From Deltaproteobacteria bacterium (GTDB lineage Bacteria; Myxococcota_A; UBA796; SXON01), in assembly GCA_947484175.1 (NCBI GenBank), contig CANKOI010000025.1, positions 1-44,815 of the forward strand: DNA of 44,815 nucleotides. The letters are read 5' to 3'. Positions 9,446-17,263 of this stretch are shown here, one piece after another; within the stretch, counting starts at the first letter, position 1; every line of letters starts with the position of its first letter. The notes beneath the pieces are model-generated. The model was given only the letters and a program-made list of their open reading frames with translations. It had not been told where the DNA came from and made no database searches. The translations under genes were made by a program, and so were the position numbers.

Positions 9446-9474
9446 TTGCCCGACGGCTTGGCCCGTGCGATGAT
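9446..9474 (+). promoter_or_regulatory. Putative promoter TTGCCC-N17-GATGAT, leaderless
   Basis: TTGCCC (9446-9451) and GATGAT (9469-9474) have 17-nt spacing. The next 6 nt lead directly to the ATG at 9481, so transcription would start at or next to the start codon. This is the only one of the putative leaderless promoters with a recognisable -35. Confidence 0.5.
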
Positions 9475-9480
9475 CGACGC

Positions 9481-9612
9481 ATGAGCGGCGAGCGGCGCGA
9501 GGCCCTGTGGTGGATCGGCGGGGCGTGCATCGCGGCGCTCCTGCTCGGAGGGTGGCTCCTGTTCACCGCGCCAGCCTTTGACGAGCTCGCCACGCGCTAC
9601 AGCGTCCTATGA
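9481..9612 (+). CDS. 43-residue single-span membrane peptide
   Basis: A short charged head (MSGERREALWW) is followed by a hydrophobic helix (IGGACIAALLLGGWLLF) and a short tail ending RYSVL. The TGA overlaps the ATG of the next gene (ATGA), and a promoter-like sequence precedes the start, so this is very probably a real gene. Small one-span proteins next to SGNH hydrolases occur in cell-envelope or exopolysaccharide modification loci; DUF5989 is one such family, and the resemblance here is only in general layout. It probably partners one of the two SGNH proteins that follow. Confidence 0.65.
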   Translation: MSGERREALWWIGGACIAALLLGGWLLFTAPAFDELATRYSVL

Positions 9613-10613
9613 AGCTCCGCTGGTACCACGCCGTGGCCGGCGGGATCACACTTCTCGCCGCGGCCACCGCGGCCGGCGTGCAGTGGAGCCGCAGCCGCGA
9701 ACGTTCCGACATCGTGATCGGCCCCTGGGCCGAGATGGAGAACCGGAGCTGGAACTTGGCCGACCTGAACGATGCGCGGGTGGTGGTGCCCGACCGACCC
9801 CACGACCCTGCCGAGGCCGACGCTCACCGCCGCGGCTCCGCCCGGATGGAGCGTGTGCGACGGTTCACCGTGAGCACCAACGCCGATCACCTCCGGATGG
9901 GGCCGCTCGCCGCCAAGCCGGCCGGCCGCATCCGAATCGCAGCGGTGGGCGACTCGGTCACGTTCGGCTGGGGGGTTCGGCCGGAAGAGTCGTGGGTGAC
10001 GCTGCTCGACGCCGAACTGCGGCGGCGGGGACACGATGTGGAGGTGCTCAACGCGGGTTCACCGGGTGCGCCCACGGCCTCGATGGCCGCTTGGTGCCGC
10101 ACCCAGGTGCCGCGCCTGCAGGTCGACCGGGTGCTGTGGATCCGGCGGGTGCCGCCTCCTCACATGGGGGGGGCTCGCTCGGTTGCCGACGGCATCCGGG
10201 CCTGCGCCGCGGTGGTCCAAGCACGTCCGCTGTTCATCCTGCCGCCCGTCTCCCGCTTCGACCTCCACGGTCGCGAAGCCGGTCCTCGCGAGGGGGGCGA
10301 CGTAACGGCGCTGCTCGGCGCGGACTGGGCCTCCCACGATCTCACGGAGCCCTTTCGTGCCGCGCAGGGCGAACGCGGTGAGGACCTCGTGATCGGCGCG
10401 GGAAAACTCTCCGTCCTCGACCTCGAATCGAAGGCCACGTGGCTGTCGGTCGCGGCGCCCGCCCAAGGCCCGCTACCCACCGCAATCTCGGAGCTCTTCG
10501 AGCGTGAGCCCGAGGTCGCAGAAGTGCTGATGTACGACGGTGGCCACCCCGATGCGGCGGGCAGCGTGGTGATGGCCGCGCTGATCGCCGATCTGGTGGA
10601 GCCCACGCTTTAG
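9609..10613 (+). CDS. Membrane-anchored SGNH/GDSL-type hydrolase
   Basis: The 334-residue protein begins with a signal anchor (about residues 5-25). The SGNH block I is AVGDSVTFGWG, with the nucleophile Ser at about 116, and the C-terminal catalytic pair appears as DGGHPDAAG with Asp 310 and His 313. Such enzymes are esterases or acetyl-transfer/hydrolase partners acting on envelope polysaccharides in the periplasm. The middle region is divergent and the usual block III Asn is not obvious. It overlaps the small membrane peptide gene by 4 nt and is followed after 1 nt by a second SGNH gene, so the three form one operon. Confidence 0.8.
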   Translation: MKLRWYHAVAGGITLLAAATAAGVQWSRSRERSDIVIGPWAEMENRSWNLADLNDARVVVPDRPHDPAEADAHRRGSARMERVRRFTVSTNADHLRMGPLAAKPAGRIRIAAVGDSVTFGWGVRPEESWVTLLDAELRRRGHDVEVLNAGSPGAPTASMAAWCRTQVPRLQVDRVLWIRRVPPPHMGGARSVADGIRACAAVVQARPLFILPPVSRFDLHGREAGPREGGDVTALLGADWASHDLTEPFRAAQGERGEDLVIGAGKLSVLDLESKATWLSVAAPAQGPLPTAISELFEREPEVAEVLMYDGGHPDAAGSVVMAALIADLVEPTL

Positions 10614-10614
10614 G

Positions 10615-11622
10615 ATGCGAGCGCTCCTCCGGCGGCTCGGGCTCCTCACCCTCGGGCTCCTCCTCGCGATACTCCTGCTCGAGGTGGGCTTACGCGCCAC
10701 GGGGCTGGCGGTTCGTGCGCAGGCGGGGGTATTCGCGCTGAACGAGTCGGGCACGCTCGGGCTCCGTCCCTGCGCTCAGGGGCAGGTTCGTAGGCCCGAC
10801 GGCCGGGTCACGACCGTGGCCACCGACGGGCTCGGGCTGCGCTCCTCACGCGAATGCTCGCCCACTCCGGCGGCCGACACCCTCGTCATCGGGGACTCCC
10901 AGGTCTTCGGGCTCGGCGTCGAGGCCGACGAGACCTTCGCGGCTCGGCTCGGGGCGCTCAACGGTGGCGTGCCCGATTTCGCGGTCGTCGACGCGCTCGC
11001 ATGGGGCTCGGGACTCCTTGCGCGGCCGGAGCTGGCGGCGGTTCGCCGCGTGGTGGTGGTGGTGAATCAGTCCAACGACTTCGACGACGGAAGCGTGACC
11101 AGCGCCGCGAGAAACGTGGTGAGGGGCGGGTACCTGCTGCGCCGCGACCGCCTTTCGCATCGCGCCGCGTCCCTCTGGTCCACCCCTCTGGTTCACAGCG
11201 CCCTGTTCTACGCCATCTGGAGGCGCACAGTCCTTCCTCCAGCCGATCCGCCCGGCGCCTGGCTCACCGACCCGGCCTCCGTCGTGCCCCTCGCCACGCG
11301 GCTCGGCGAGGCCGTCCGCGAGTTCGCACGGCTCCAGCCCTCACGAACGGTGCAGCTCGTCTGGCTCCCCGCCGACCTCGCCACGTCCGAGGAAAATGCC
11401 CGCTTGTCGGTGCTGCTCCCCGACGGCTCACCCGCCGACCTGCGCCTCTGGGAGAGTGCGATCCTTCGGGAAGCGCTGGCAGGGGGTTGGCAGGGACCGG
11501 TAGTGGACCTCGGACCCGCTCTCACGACGACGGGCAGTTTTCTGGAGCACGACTACCACCTGAGCGAACGGGGCCACGAGGCCGTCGCCGCCTCGCTCGT
11601 CAGCCACACCGCCGGGCAATGA
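10615..11622 (+). CDS. Second membrane-anchored SGNH-type hydrolase
   Basis: The 335-residue protein has an N-terminal hydrophobic anchor (LGLLTLGLLLAILLLEVGL) and the SGNH blocks: VIGDSQVFGLG with Ser 95, NQSNDFDD around 150 (block III Asn), and DYHLSERGH at about 313 (catalytic Asp/His). It starts 1 nt after the previous stop and is paired with the other SGNH protein, from which it is clearly diverged. A role in acylation or deacylation of an envelope glycan is inferred from the family. Its last 23 nt overlap the 3' end of argE on the other strand. Confidence 0.82.
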   Translation: MRALLRRLGLLTLGLLLAILLLEVGLRATGLAVRAQAGVFALNESGTLGLRPCAQGQVRRPDGRVTTVATDGLGLRSSRECSPTPAADTLVIGDSQVFGLGVEADETFAARLGALNGGVPDFAVVDALAWGSGLLARPELAAVRRVVVVVNQSNDFDDGSVTSAARNVVRGGYLLRRDRLSHRAASLWSTPLVHSALFYAIWRRTVLPPADPPGAWLTDPASVVPLATRLGEAVREFARLQPSRTVQLVWLPADLATSEENARLSVLLPDGSPADLRLWESAILREALAGGWQGPVVDLGPALTTTGSFLEHDYHLSERGHEAVAASLVSHTAGQ

Positions 11623-12703
11623 TCTCTTGCAGGATCGGCACCGTGCGCTGCAGCTCTCCTTCGTCCACCCACTCGTCGGCCATGTGCGCCACGTCGATGC
11701 TTCCGGGGCCGAAAACGAGAGGGGCCATGCCCAGCCGGTGGAGGTTGCCGCCATCGGTGGCAAAGCTCGCGGCGCCCACGGTGGGGTCGCCCGCGTAGGG
11801 CCGCAAGATCGCCTCGAGTTCGGTGCCCTCCGGAGTGAGGAGGGCCGGCGTGCCGCGCACGAACTCGACCGTGGCCAGGTCGGTGAGCCGCTCGCGCATC
11901 GCCGCCACCAGAGCCGCTTCGTCCATCCCAGGCAGCGGCCGGAAGCCCACCTCGATCGTGCAGCGGTCGGGCACGATGTTCACGGCTACGCCACCGTGGA
12001 TCGTGGCCGCGTTCATCACGACGAAGGGCCGGTCGAGGAGGTCAGCGAAACGAACGTCGCGCCGCCAGTCGTCGGCAAGCTGGTCGAGCCGCTCAAGTAC
12101 ACGGCCGGCCTTCCGGATCGCGTTCTCTCCGAGGTCCGGCTTGCTGCTGTGAGCGGCACGACCCGTCGTCACCACGCGGACCGCCGTATGGCCCGGGTGC
12201 ATCCTCAGGATCCGGAAGCTCGTGGGCTCGCCGATCAGGCAAGCGGAGGGCAGGGGCCGATCCGCGAGCTGTTCCACGAGCGCGCGGGAACCTAGGCAGC
12301 CCACTTCCTCGTCGCACGTCCACACCAGCACGAGCTCGCGCTGCAAGGGCGGCAAGGCCTCCACCGCGTGCAGCGTGGCCGCGATGAACCCCTTCATGTC
12401 GGCGGAACCCCGACCGACGAGGCGGCTGCCGCGCGCGGTGAGGCGGAAGGGGTCGCTTGTCCACGGTTGCCCCTCCACCGGAACCACGTCCATGTGACCG
12501 GAGAGCACGAGCCCATCGGTGTTCCGAGGGCCCCGACTGCACACCAGATTGAGCTTGCCTTCGCCCTCGATGGGGAATCGTTCCACCCGGAAGCCGGCCG
12601 CCTCGCAGCGATCGGCCACGTAGGCGGCGAGCTCCGTGAGCGGGCGGCTCGAAACGGTGGGGCTCGCCACCAGTCGGGCCAGGGTGTCTACGACGCTGCT
12701 CAT
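11600..12703 (-). CDS. argE: Acetylornithine deacetylase (ArgE), M20 peptidase family
   Basis: The 367-residue dizinc amidohydrolase removes acetate from N-acetyl-L-ornithine in arginine synthesis. Motifs are GHMDVVPVEGQPWTSDPF around 70, GRGSADMKGF around 98 with the bridging Asp, and CDEEVGCLGSR around 126 with the catalytic Glu. GEPTS and GHTAVRVVTTGRAAHSS mark the dimerisation domain, and a C-terminal VAHMADEWV carries the last metal His. The ATG at 12703 has GGAG about 7 nt upstream; the open frame further upstream belongs to another gene. The GGAG overlaps the stop of the upstream gene, so the two are coupled. Related M20 deacetylases cannot be fully excluded. Confidence 0.88.
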   Translation of the reverse strand: MSSVVDTLARLVASPTVSSRPLTELAAYVADRCEAAGFRVERFPIEGEGKLNLVCSRGPRNTDGLVLSGHMDVVPVEGQPWTSDPFRLTARGSRLVGRGSADMKGFIAATLHAVEALPPLQRELVLVWTCDEEVGCLGSRALVEQLADRPLPSACLIGEPTSFRILRMHPGHTAVRVVTTGRAAHSSKPDLGENAIRKAGRVLERLDQLADDWRRDVRFADLLDRPFVVMNAATIHGGVAVNIVPDRCTIEVGFRPLPGMDEAALVAAMRERLTDLATVEFVRGTPALLTPEGTELEAILRPYAGDPTVGAASFATDGGNLHRLGMAPLVFGPGSIDVAHMADEWVDEGELQRTVPILQEIIARRCG

Positions 12704-12713
12704 ACCGGGCTCC

Positions 12714-13625
12714 TCAACGTTTCGGCCGGCGACGAGGCCGTTCCGTTTCGGGCCCTTCGTCGGAGAGTGGCGCTGCGCCTTCTGGCTCGGCCTGCTCTGG
12801 CGCGCGAGGCGAGAGTTCGGTGCGCACGCGGCGCACGGGCGGGGCGACTTGGGGCACGCCGACGTCCGGCCGCCGCTTGAGGTCGGCCTGGGCGGCGGGC
12901 TCGAGGAGGCGCCGGCTTCCGGGCGAGGGGGCCTGCGCCTTCTCCTGTTCCGCTTCGTCGGCTTCTTCAACCTCCTCGCCCTCCGCCCACCACACGCGGT
13001 CCCGGCCCGTGTTCAGCCGGCGCGAGGCGGCATCCTCACTGGCCGACACGTTCTCGATGCGGTCGGCGAGAGCGAGCGTTGCCGGGGCCGTGCAGGGCGT
13101 GCACCCCTCCCCATCCTGGACATCGGCCATCACGCCCGGATCGGCGCGGCCAAGCTCAGCCTCCCGAGGAAGGACCACTTGCGAGGGCACGTTCTTGCGC
13201 GCCTTCCGCTCCGCCGCGAACGCTTGCCGCACTAGGTCTACGCCGCGGCCGAGGTCGCCGCGGCACACCGCCACCGTGGCTTGCCGATAGAACTTCGCCA
13301 CCTCGCCCCAGCGGGTTGGCTCGGGAAGCGCGACATTGCGGGCGCCGCGCCGCAGATCGCGCCACCATCCCGATCGCTCCCGAAGTGCGCGCAGTTCGGC
13401 CCGTTGCGCTCTATCCACCGCATCCAGCCGCTCCTGAATGACCGCCAAAAGCGCGTCGCGCACGCTATCGTTGTGGGCGATCTTTCCGGCCATCGCACCG
13501 TTCCCCAGCGCCTTCCCGAGCCGCCGAAGCTGCTCGACGTTCGCGTCGGCGAGCAGGCGCCGCGCTTCACCACGTTGCGCGCCGCTCACCGAGCCGGAGG
13601 CGTCCGTTCTGCGTTGCCGGGGCAC
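12714..13625 (-). CDS. Hypothetical protein with eCIS-type LGN motif and charged Pro-rich tail
   Basis: With GTG 13625 as start the protein has 303 residues; GTG at the VSGAQRGE segment is an alternative. The helical N-terminal part contains VEQLRRLGKALGNGAMAGKI. This resembles the short 'L-x-x-L...x-GN-x-A' motif common at the start of eCIS-associated (DUF4157-linked) proteins and cargo. A second helical part follows (about 90-180). Residues about 180-303 are Pro/Glu/Arg-rich and look disordered. No enzymatic motif is seen, and no HExxH. It is transcribed away from the injection-system operon over a 63-nt gap and is coupled to argE downstream. A role as cargo or accessory protein of the injection system is inference. 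Confidence 0.6.
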   Translation of the reverse strand: MPRQRRTDASGSVSGAQRGEARRLLADANVEQLRRLGKALGNGAMAGKIAHNDSVRDALLAVIQERLDAVDRAQRAELRALRERSGWWRDLRRGARNVALPEPTRWGEVAKFYRQATVAVCRGDLGRGVDLVRQAFAAERKARKNVPSQVVLPREAELGRADPGVMADVQDGEGCTPCTAPATLALADRIENVSASEDAASRRLNTGRDRVWWAEGEEVEEADEAEQEKAQAPSPGSRRLLEPAAQADLKRRPDVGVPQVAPPVRRVRTELSPRAPEQAEPEGAAPLSDEGPETERPRRRPKR

Positions 13626-13688
13626 GACATCGGGTATCCGAACGATCGCGCCCTTGCGCCTCGGCGGAGCGCGATACCTTCCCCGCCC
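13626..13688. promoter_or_regulatory. Divergent promoter region of the injection-system operon
   Basis: This 63-nt gap separates the divergent genes at 13625 (-) and 13689 (+). On the plus strand TACCTT (13675-13680) lies 8 nt before the ATG, with a weak TTGCGC at 13654. On the minus strand GGATACCC lies a few nt before the GTG at 13625. Both leaders would be very short, so the contractile-system operon and the LGN-motif gene could be switched from one shared region. Confidence 0.4.
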
Positions 13689-14132
13689 ATGCATTTCGAC
13701 CCCCGGACCCGCTTGTCCCGCCGCGTGCCTGGCGCGAGCGTACAGCCGGGGGGCCTTCTCAGGCTCCACGTCGACGAGCACCGGGAGCCGCGGCGCGATC
13801 CGATCCCGGCACGCGACCAGAAGGCGCTGGTGGAGGTGCGCCAGCGCGCGCCCCGGCGCATCGCCGAAGCCGGCCCGAACGCGCCCCAGCTCATCCGCCT
13901 GATCCGTTCGCCCTATGCGTTGGAGGTGGCACGAGGGCGGCGGGTGGTGGTGAATGAGCCCACGCCAAGGGCGGCCGCGCGAGCCCCCTTCGGCAGCCAG
14001 ACGCACGCCGCGCTGGAGGAGTGGCCGCGAGTCGGATCGGCCTCCCCCGTTCAACCGCGCCCCCGCCCGTTCACCGTACGCCCCTCAGCCGCAGAGCCGA
14101 TTCCGGCCGTGATCGGTCCCGAATCCTCATGA
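13689..14132 (+). CDS. Hypothetical protein, first gene of the injection-system operon
   Basis: The 147-residue, Arg/Pro-rich, basic protein has no recognisable domain. Third codon positions are almost all G or C, as in real genes here, and its TGA overlaps the start of the cap-protein gene (ATGA). I therefore call it a gene although the opposite strand is also open. The middle (APQLIRLIRSPYALEVARG) may be helical; the ends look disordered. Its place at the head of the operon suggests a structural, chaperone or regulatory role in the contractile system. I cannot name it. Confidence 0.55.
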   Translation: MHFDPRTRLSRRVPGASVQPGGLLRLHVDEHREPRRDPIPARDQKALVEVRQRAPRRIAEAGPNAPQLIRLIRSPYALEVARGRRVVVNEPTPRAAARAPFGSQTHAALEEWPRVGSASPVQPRPRPFTVRPSAAEPIPAVIGPESS

Positions 14133-15004
14133 CCCCGACCGAACGCGCCGCCATCCTCGCCGCCGCCGGCCCCGCCTCTGGTCGGGGGATCATCGGCGAA
14201 ACCACGGAGTCGCTCCACAAGTTTCTCGTTGATGGGTACAACCTCGGCGGGCAGCCCCCGCGGCTCGAGGAAGAGCTCAAGTTCGTTCCGAAGGACCGCG
14301 AGGAGGTGGTGTACATCTACATGTACCGGTTGGCGCAGAACCCCTCTCTCTTGAACTCCAAGCGCCACCGTCAGGCGCCGGTTTTTCTGAAGACGCCCGA
14401 CGAGGAGGGCGAGGTGTACTACCACCGGCCGCCGCTCCTGCTCGACCTGTACTACCTGCTCTCCGTGCACAGCAAGTTCCGGAGCGACGCCGAACGGCTG
14501 ATGGGCTGGCTGCTCGTTCGGCTGAACGAAGCCACCCACCTCATCCACCGGCCCCGACGCTTCATCCTGCCCGACGCGCGGGAGGTCGACAGCCTCGGCC
14601 GGCCCTACGATGCCACCTGTTTCACCGGGCTGCCCCCCGCCGACGACGAAGAGGGCCCCCGCGACGACGGCCTGTTGGTGGAAAAGGTTTCACTTTCGCT
14701 TACCGACGATCTCACCGTTGGTGACGCGATCAACCTCTTCACGCTTCACGAAGCACCGTACCGTCCTTTCTTGACGTACCGGGCACGGGTGGCGTTAGAT
14801 GGTCCTCTCTACAAGAGTGCGGGCGGGCCTACCGTTCGCATGGGTCGCCTCGAGCCAACCACCCCCCCGGTGGATGGTCCCGTAGCTTCCCGAAACGGGC
14901 GCATCCGGCCGGGTGCGCCTTTGCCCAAGCCGCGGATTGCCCCCGGGCCACCCGCACATTTCTTCCGCAAGCACGCGGATCCTGACCCCGAATCGGAGGA
15001 CTGA
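14129..15004 (+). CDS. DUF4255/Pvc16-like cap protein of contractile injection system
   Basis: The 291-residue protein matches the DUF4255 (Pvc16 N-terminal) family, the tail-terminator cap of PVC/Afp-type particles that closes the sheath-tube end. Typical features are LHKFLVDGYNL at the start, VVYIYMYRLAQNPSLLN, and PPLLLDLYYLLSVHS followed by AERLMGWLLVRLNEATHL. The C-terminal third is Pro/Arg-rich. Most eCIS clusters carry this gene at one end, and here it opens the structural part. Its stop overlaps the sheath start (TGATG), which supports coupled translation. Confidence 0.85.
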   Translation: MTPTERAAILAAAGPASGRGIIGETTESLHKFLVDGYNLGGQPPRLEEELKFVPKDREEVVYIYMYRLAQNPSLLNSKRHRQAPVFLKTPDEEGEVYYHRPPLLLDLYYLLSVHSKFRSDAERLMGWLLVRLNEATHLIHRPRRFILPDAREVDSLGRPYDATCFTGLPPADDEEGPRDDGLLVEKVSLSLTDDLTVGDAINLFTLHEAPYRPFLTYRARVALDGPLYKSAGGPTVRMGRLEPTTPPVDGPVASRNGRIRPGAPLPKPRIAPGPPAHFFRKHADPDPESED

Positions 15005-16803
15005 TGGAATACAATACCCCTGGCGTATACATCCGCGAAGTCGACAGCGGCGCCAAGCCGATCGCGTCGGTATCCACAAGCATCCCTGGCTTCCTCGGGC
15101 TGTTCAAGTTCGACCCACCGATCGACGCCACGGCGGTCACGGTCTCGAACGGCAAAAAGCAGCTGAAGGGCAAGGTGTCGCCCCAGCTCATCGACGAGAA
15201 GGGCAACGTGAAGGGCGACGCCAACGAGGCCGCCACCGCGCTCACCACCTCGATGCGGCTCGACCGCAAGTCGGTGCGCGACGTGAAGAAGTACCTCGAG
15301 CTCCATGGCGCCGCGAAAGCAGGACCCACGGCGCCGAAGTTCGAGGCCGGCAACAAGGGCAAGGTGAAGGTCACCTGGAACGAAAAGACGCTCGAAGTGG
15401 CCGACGTCACGATGACCGTTGAAGGGAAGGTGATCTCGGACTCCGACGAAACCGTGGAGAAGCTGCTCAGTCAGCTCCACGAGACCTTCCCGCTGGAGAA
15501 GGCGAGCCCGAAGAGCGCAGCCGATGTGCTGGGAGCCTACGGCTACGACGTGAAGGGCACGGCCGGCACGGCGATGCGCAGCGAGTACTCGGTGCCGCCG
15601 GTGGCGATCACCAACAAGGCCGAGTTCTTCCGCTGGCTGCAGAGCTACTTCGCCCAGTTCCTCATCGAAACCCGCCCGGTCGAAGACCTCGTGGGCAAGA
15701 CTTTCACCAGCGCGGACGACGCCGCGGATGCCGTGTACGAAGCCCTCAACACCGACGACGCCTTGAAGGCCGAGCTCAAGGACTGGCTCAGCCAGCCCTG
15801 CAGCTTCAACTTCGTGGCCGGCGTGAACGGCTTCTTCGATAACGGCGGCGGCAAGTGCTACGTCTACCTCATGGGCACGCAGGACACCGAGTGCTCCGTG
15901 CGTGAGAATCAGGCCGACAAGCTCGGGCTCTATGCCTTCGACGACGTGGACGACATCGCGCTGATGGCGGCACCCGGGCTCAACTTCAACCAACAGCGAG
16001 AGATGCTCGAGCTGTGCGAAGTACGCAAGGACCGTTTCGCGCTCCTCGACGGCCCGATCGTGTCGGACGGCAACATGAACATCCCGGCCAGCAACAAGGG
16101 GTACGGCGCCATCTACGTGCCTTGGGTGAAGATCACCAAGCCGAGCTGGTTCACCGGCAACCAGGACCACATCCAGGTCACGGGGCCGAATCGCCGCAAG
16201 CTCATCAAGACGGACCGCACCGAGCTGTTCGTGCCCCCGAGCGGCCACATGGCCGGCCTGTTCGCCCGCGTGGACGGCGAGCGAGGGGTGCACAAGGCCC
16301 CCGCGAACGAGATCCTCATGGGGATCACCGGTCTCACCCAGAACATCAATCGGCTGGAGCAGGGCCAGTACAACGATCGTGGCATCAACGTGGTGCGCAT
16401 CTTCAAGGACCGCGGCATCCGCGTGTGGGGCGCCCGCACTCTCGGAACGGCCTCCGATCCCTCGTGGAAGTACATCAACGTCCGCCGCCTCTTCATCATG
16501 GTCGAGCAGTCGATCATGCTGGGCAGCCAGTGGGCCGTGTTCGAGCCCAACGACCACGCCCTGTGGAAGAAGCTCACCCGCGACCTCCGCGCCTACCTGA
16601 TGCGCGTGTGGCGCTCGGGCGCGCTCTTCGGCACCACCGCCGAAGAAGCCTTCTACGTGAAGTGTGACAGCGAGACGAACCCGCGGTACCTCATCGACGC
16701 GGGCCAGGTGAACGTGCAGATCGGGATCTGCCCTGTGAAGCCTGCCGAGTTCGTGATCTTCAGCATCGGCCAGTGGGACGGCGGAGCGCTCATCGAGGAG
16801 TAG
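15004..16803 (+). CDS. Contractile tail sheath protein (major), with an N-terminal insertion
   Basis: The 599-residue protein is a phage-tail-sheath-family protein of eCIS type. The N-terminal arm is diagnostic (NTPGVYIREVDSGAKPI and STSIPGFLGLF). The body has VPPVAITNKAEFFRWL, GVNGFFDNGGGKCYVY, PANEILMGITGLTQNIN, GIRVWGARTLG, NVRRLFIMVEQSIMLG and WAVFEPNDHALWKKL. Between the arm and the AEFFRW motif lies an extra segment of about 140-150 residues (about 42-195), Lys/Glu-rich and apparently structured, which is not found in minimal sheaths. It probably sits on the outer face of the particle. The protein polymerises around the tube and contracts to drive it into the target. A stable hairpin follows the stop. 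Confidence 0.95.
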   Translation: MEYNTPGVYIREVDSGAKPIASVSTSIPGFLGLFKFDPPIDATAVTVSNGKKQLKGKVSPQLIDEKGNVKGDANEAATALTTSMRLDRKSVRDVKKYLELHGAAKAGPTAPKFEAGNKGKVKVTWNEKTLEVADVTMTVEGKVISDSDETVEKLLSQLHETFPLEKASPKSAADVLGAYGYDVKGTAGTAMRSEYSVPPVAITNKAEFFRWLQSYFAQFLIETRPVEDLVGKTFTSADDAADAVYEALNTDDALKAELKDWLSQPCSFNFVAGVNGFFDNGGGKCYVYLMGTQDTECSVRENQADKLGLYAFDDVDDIALMAAPGLNFNQQREMLELCEVRKDRFALLDGPIVSDGNMNIPASNKGYGAIYVPWVKITKPSWFTGNQDHIQVTGPNRRKLIKTDRTELFVPPSGHMAGLFARVDGERGVHKAPANEILMGITGLTQNINRLEQGQYNDRGINVVRIFKDRGIRVWGARTLGTASDPSWKYINVRRLFIMVEQSIMLGSQWAVFEPNDHALWKKLTRDLRAYLMRVWRSGALFGTTAEEAFYVKCDSETNPRYLIDAGQVNVQIGICPVKPAEFVIFSIGQWDGGALIEE

Positions 16804-16808
16804 GCCGT

Positions 16809-16841
16809 GGGCGGGCTGGCCCGCTTCGGGCCAGCCCGCCC
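16809..16841 (+). other. Strong G+C hairpin after the sheath gene
   Basis: GGGCGGGCTGGCCC (16809-16822), loop GCTTC, then GGGCCAGCCCGCCC (16828-16841): a perfect 14-bp stem starting 5 nt after the sheath stop. A C-rich stretch rather than a T-tract follows, so it is not a classic intrinsic terminator. It is likely an mRNA 3'-end stabiliser or attenuator that lets the abundant sheath be made in excess over downstream genes. Confidence 0.75.
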
Positions 16842-16891
16842 CCCCCAACACCCCCACCCCGCTCTCGTAGAGAGCCCTTCCCGAGGATGCC

Positions 16892-17263
16892 GTGGCTTCC
16901 GACTTCAAGACCGAGTACGAGTTCATCCTCCCGCGCGGCTACGTCGACAAAGACGGCGTCCTGCACCGTGAAGGCGTGATGCGCCTCGCAAACGCGAAGG
17001 ACGAGATCTCCCCCCTCACCGACATGCGCGTGCAGCGCAATCGGGCCTACCTCATCATCGTGCTGCTCTCCCGGGTGGTCACGCGGCTGGGCACGTTGAA
17101 CGAGGTCAACACCGGCGTGATGGAGAATCTGTTCGCGGGCGATCTGCGCTTCTTGGAAGAGATGTACAACCGCATCAACGAAGACGAGGCCACCATCACG
17201 GTCTCCTGCCCCGAATGCGGCGCCAAATTCGAAAAGGAGTTTGGCCGCCTGGGGGAATCGTAA
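16892..17263 (+). CDS. eCIS tail assembly protein with CxxC zinc knuckle
   Basis: The 123-residue protein has the layout of the small tail-assembly proteins that follow sheath and tube genes in eCIS clusters. It begins EYEFILPRGYVDKDGVLHREG, continues with VMRLANAKDEISPLTD and AYLIIVLLSRVVTRLGTL, then a helical part, and ends in CPECGAKFEKEF. Only one CxxC pair is present, so a zinc site would need dimerisation or other ligands. It is comparable to phage tail assembly chaperones and is probably needed for tube or baseplate assembly. The GTG start has GAGGA 6 nt upstream. The next gene overlaps it. Confidence 0.85.
   Translation: MASDFKTEYEFILPRGYVDKDGVLHREGVMRLANAKDEISPLTDMRVQRNRAYLIIVLLSRVVTRLGTLNEVNTGVMENLFAGDLRFLEEMYNRINEDEATITVSCPECGAKFEKEFGRLGES

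Noticed and set aside
13281..14132. Longer version of the first operon gene starting at 13281
   Set aside because: The first part is antisense to the LGN-motif gene. ATG 13689 follows a -10-like element and gives a compact divergent promoter region.
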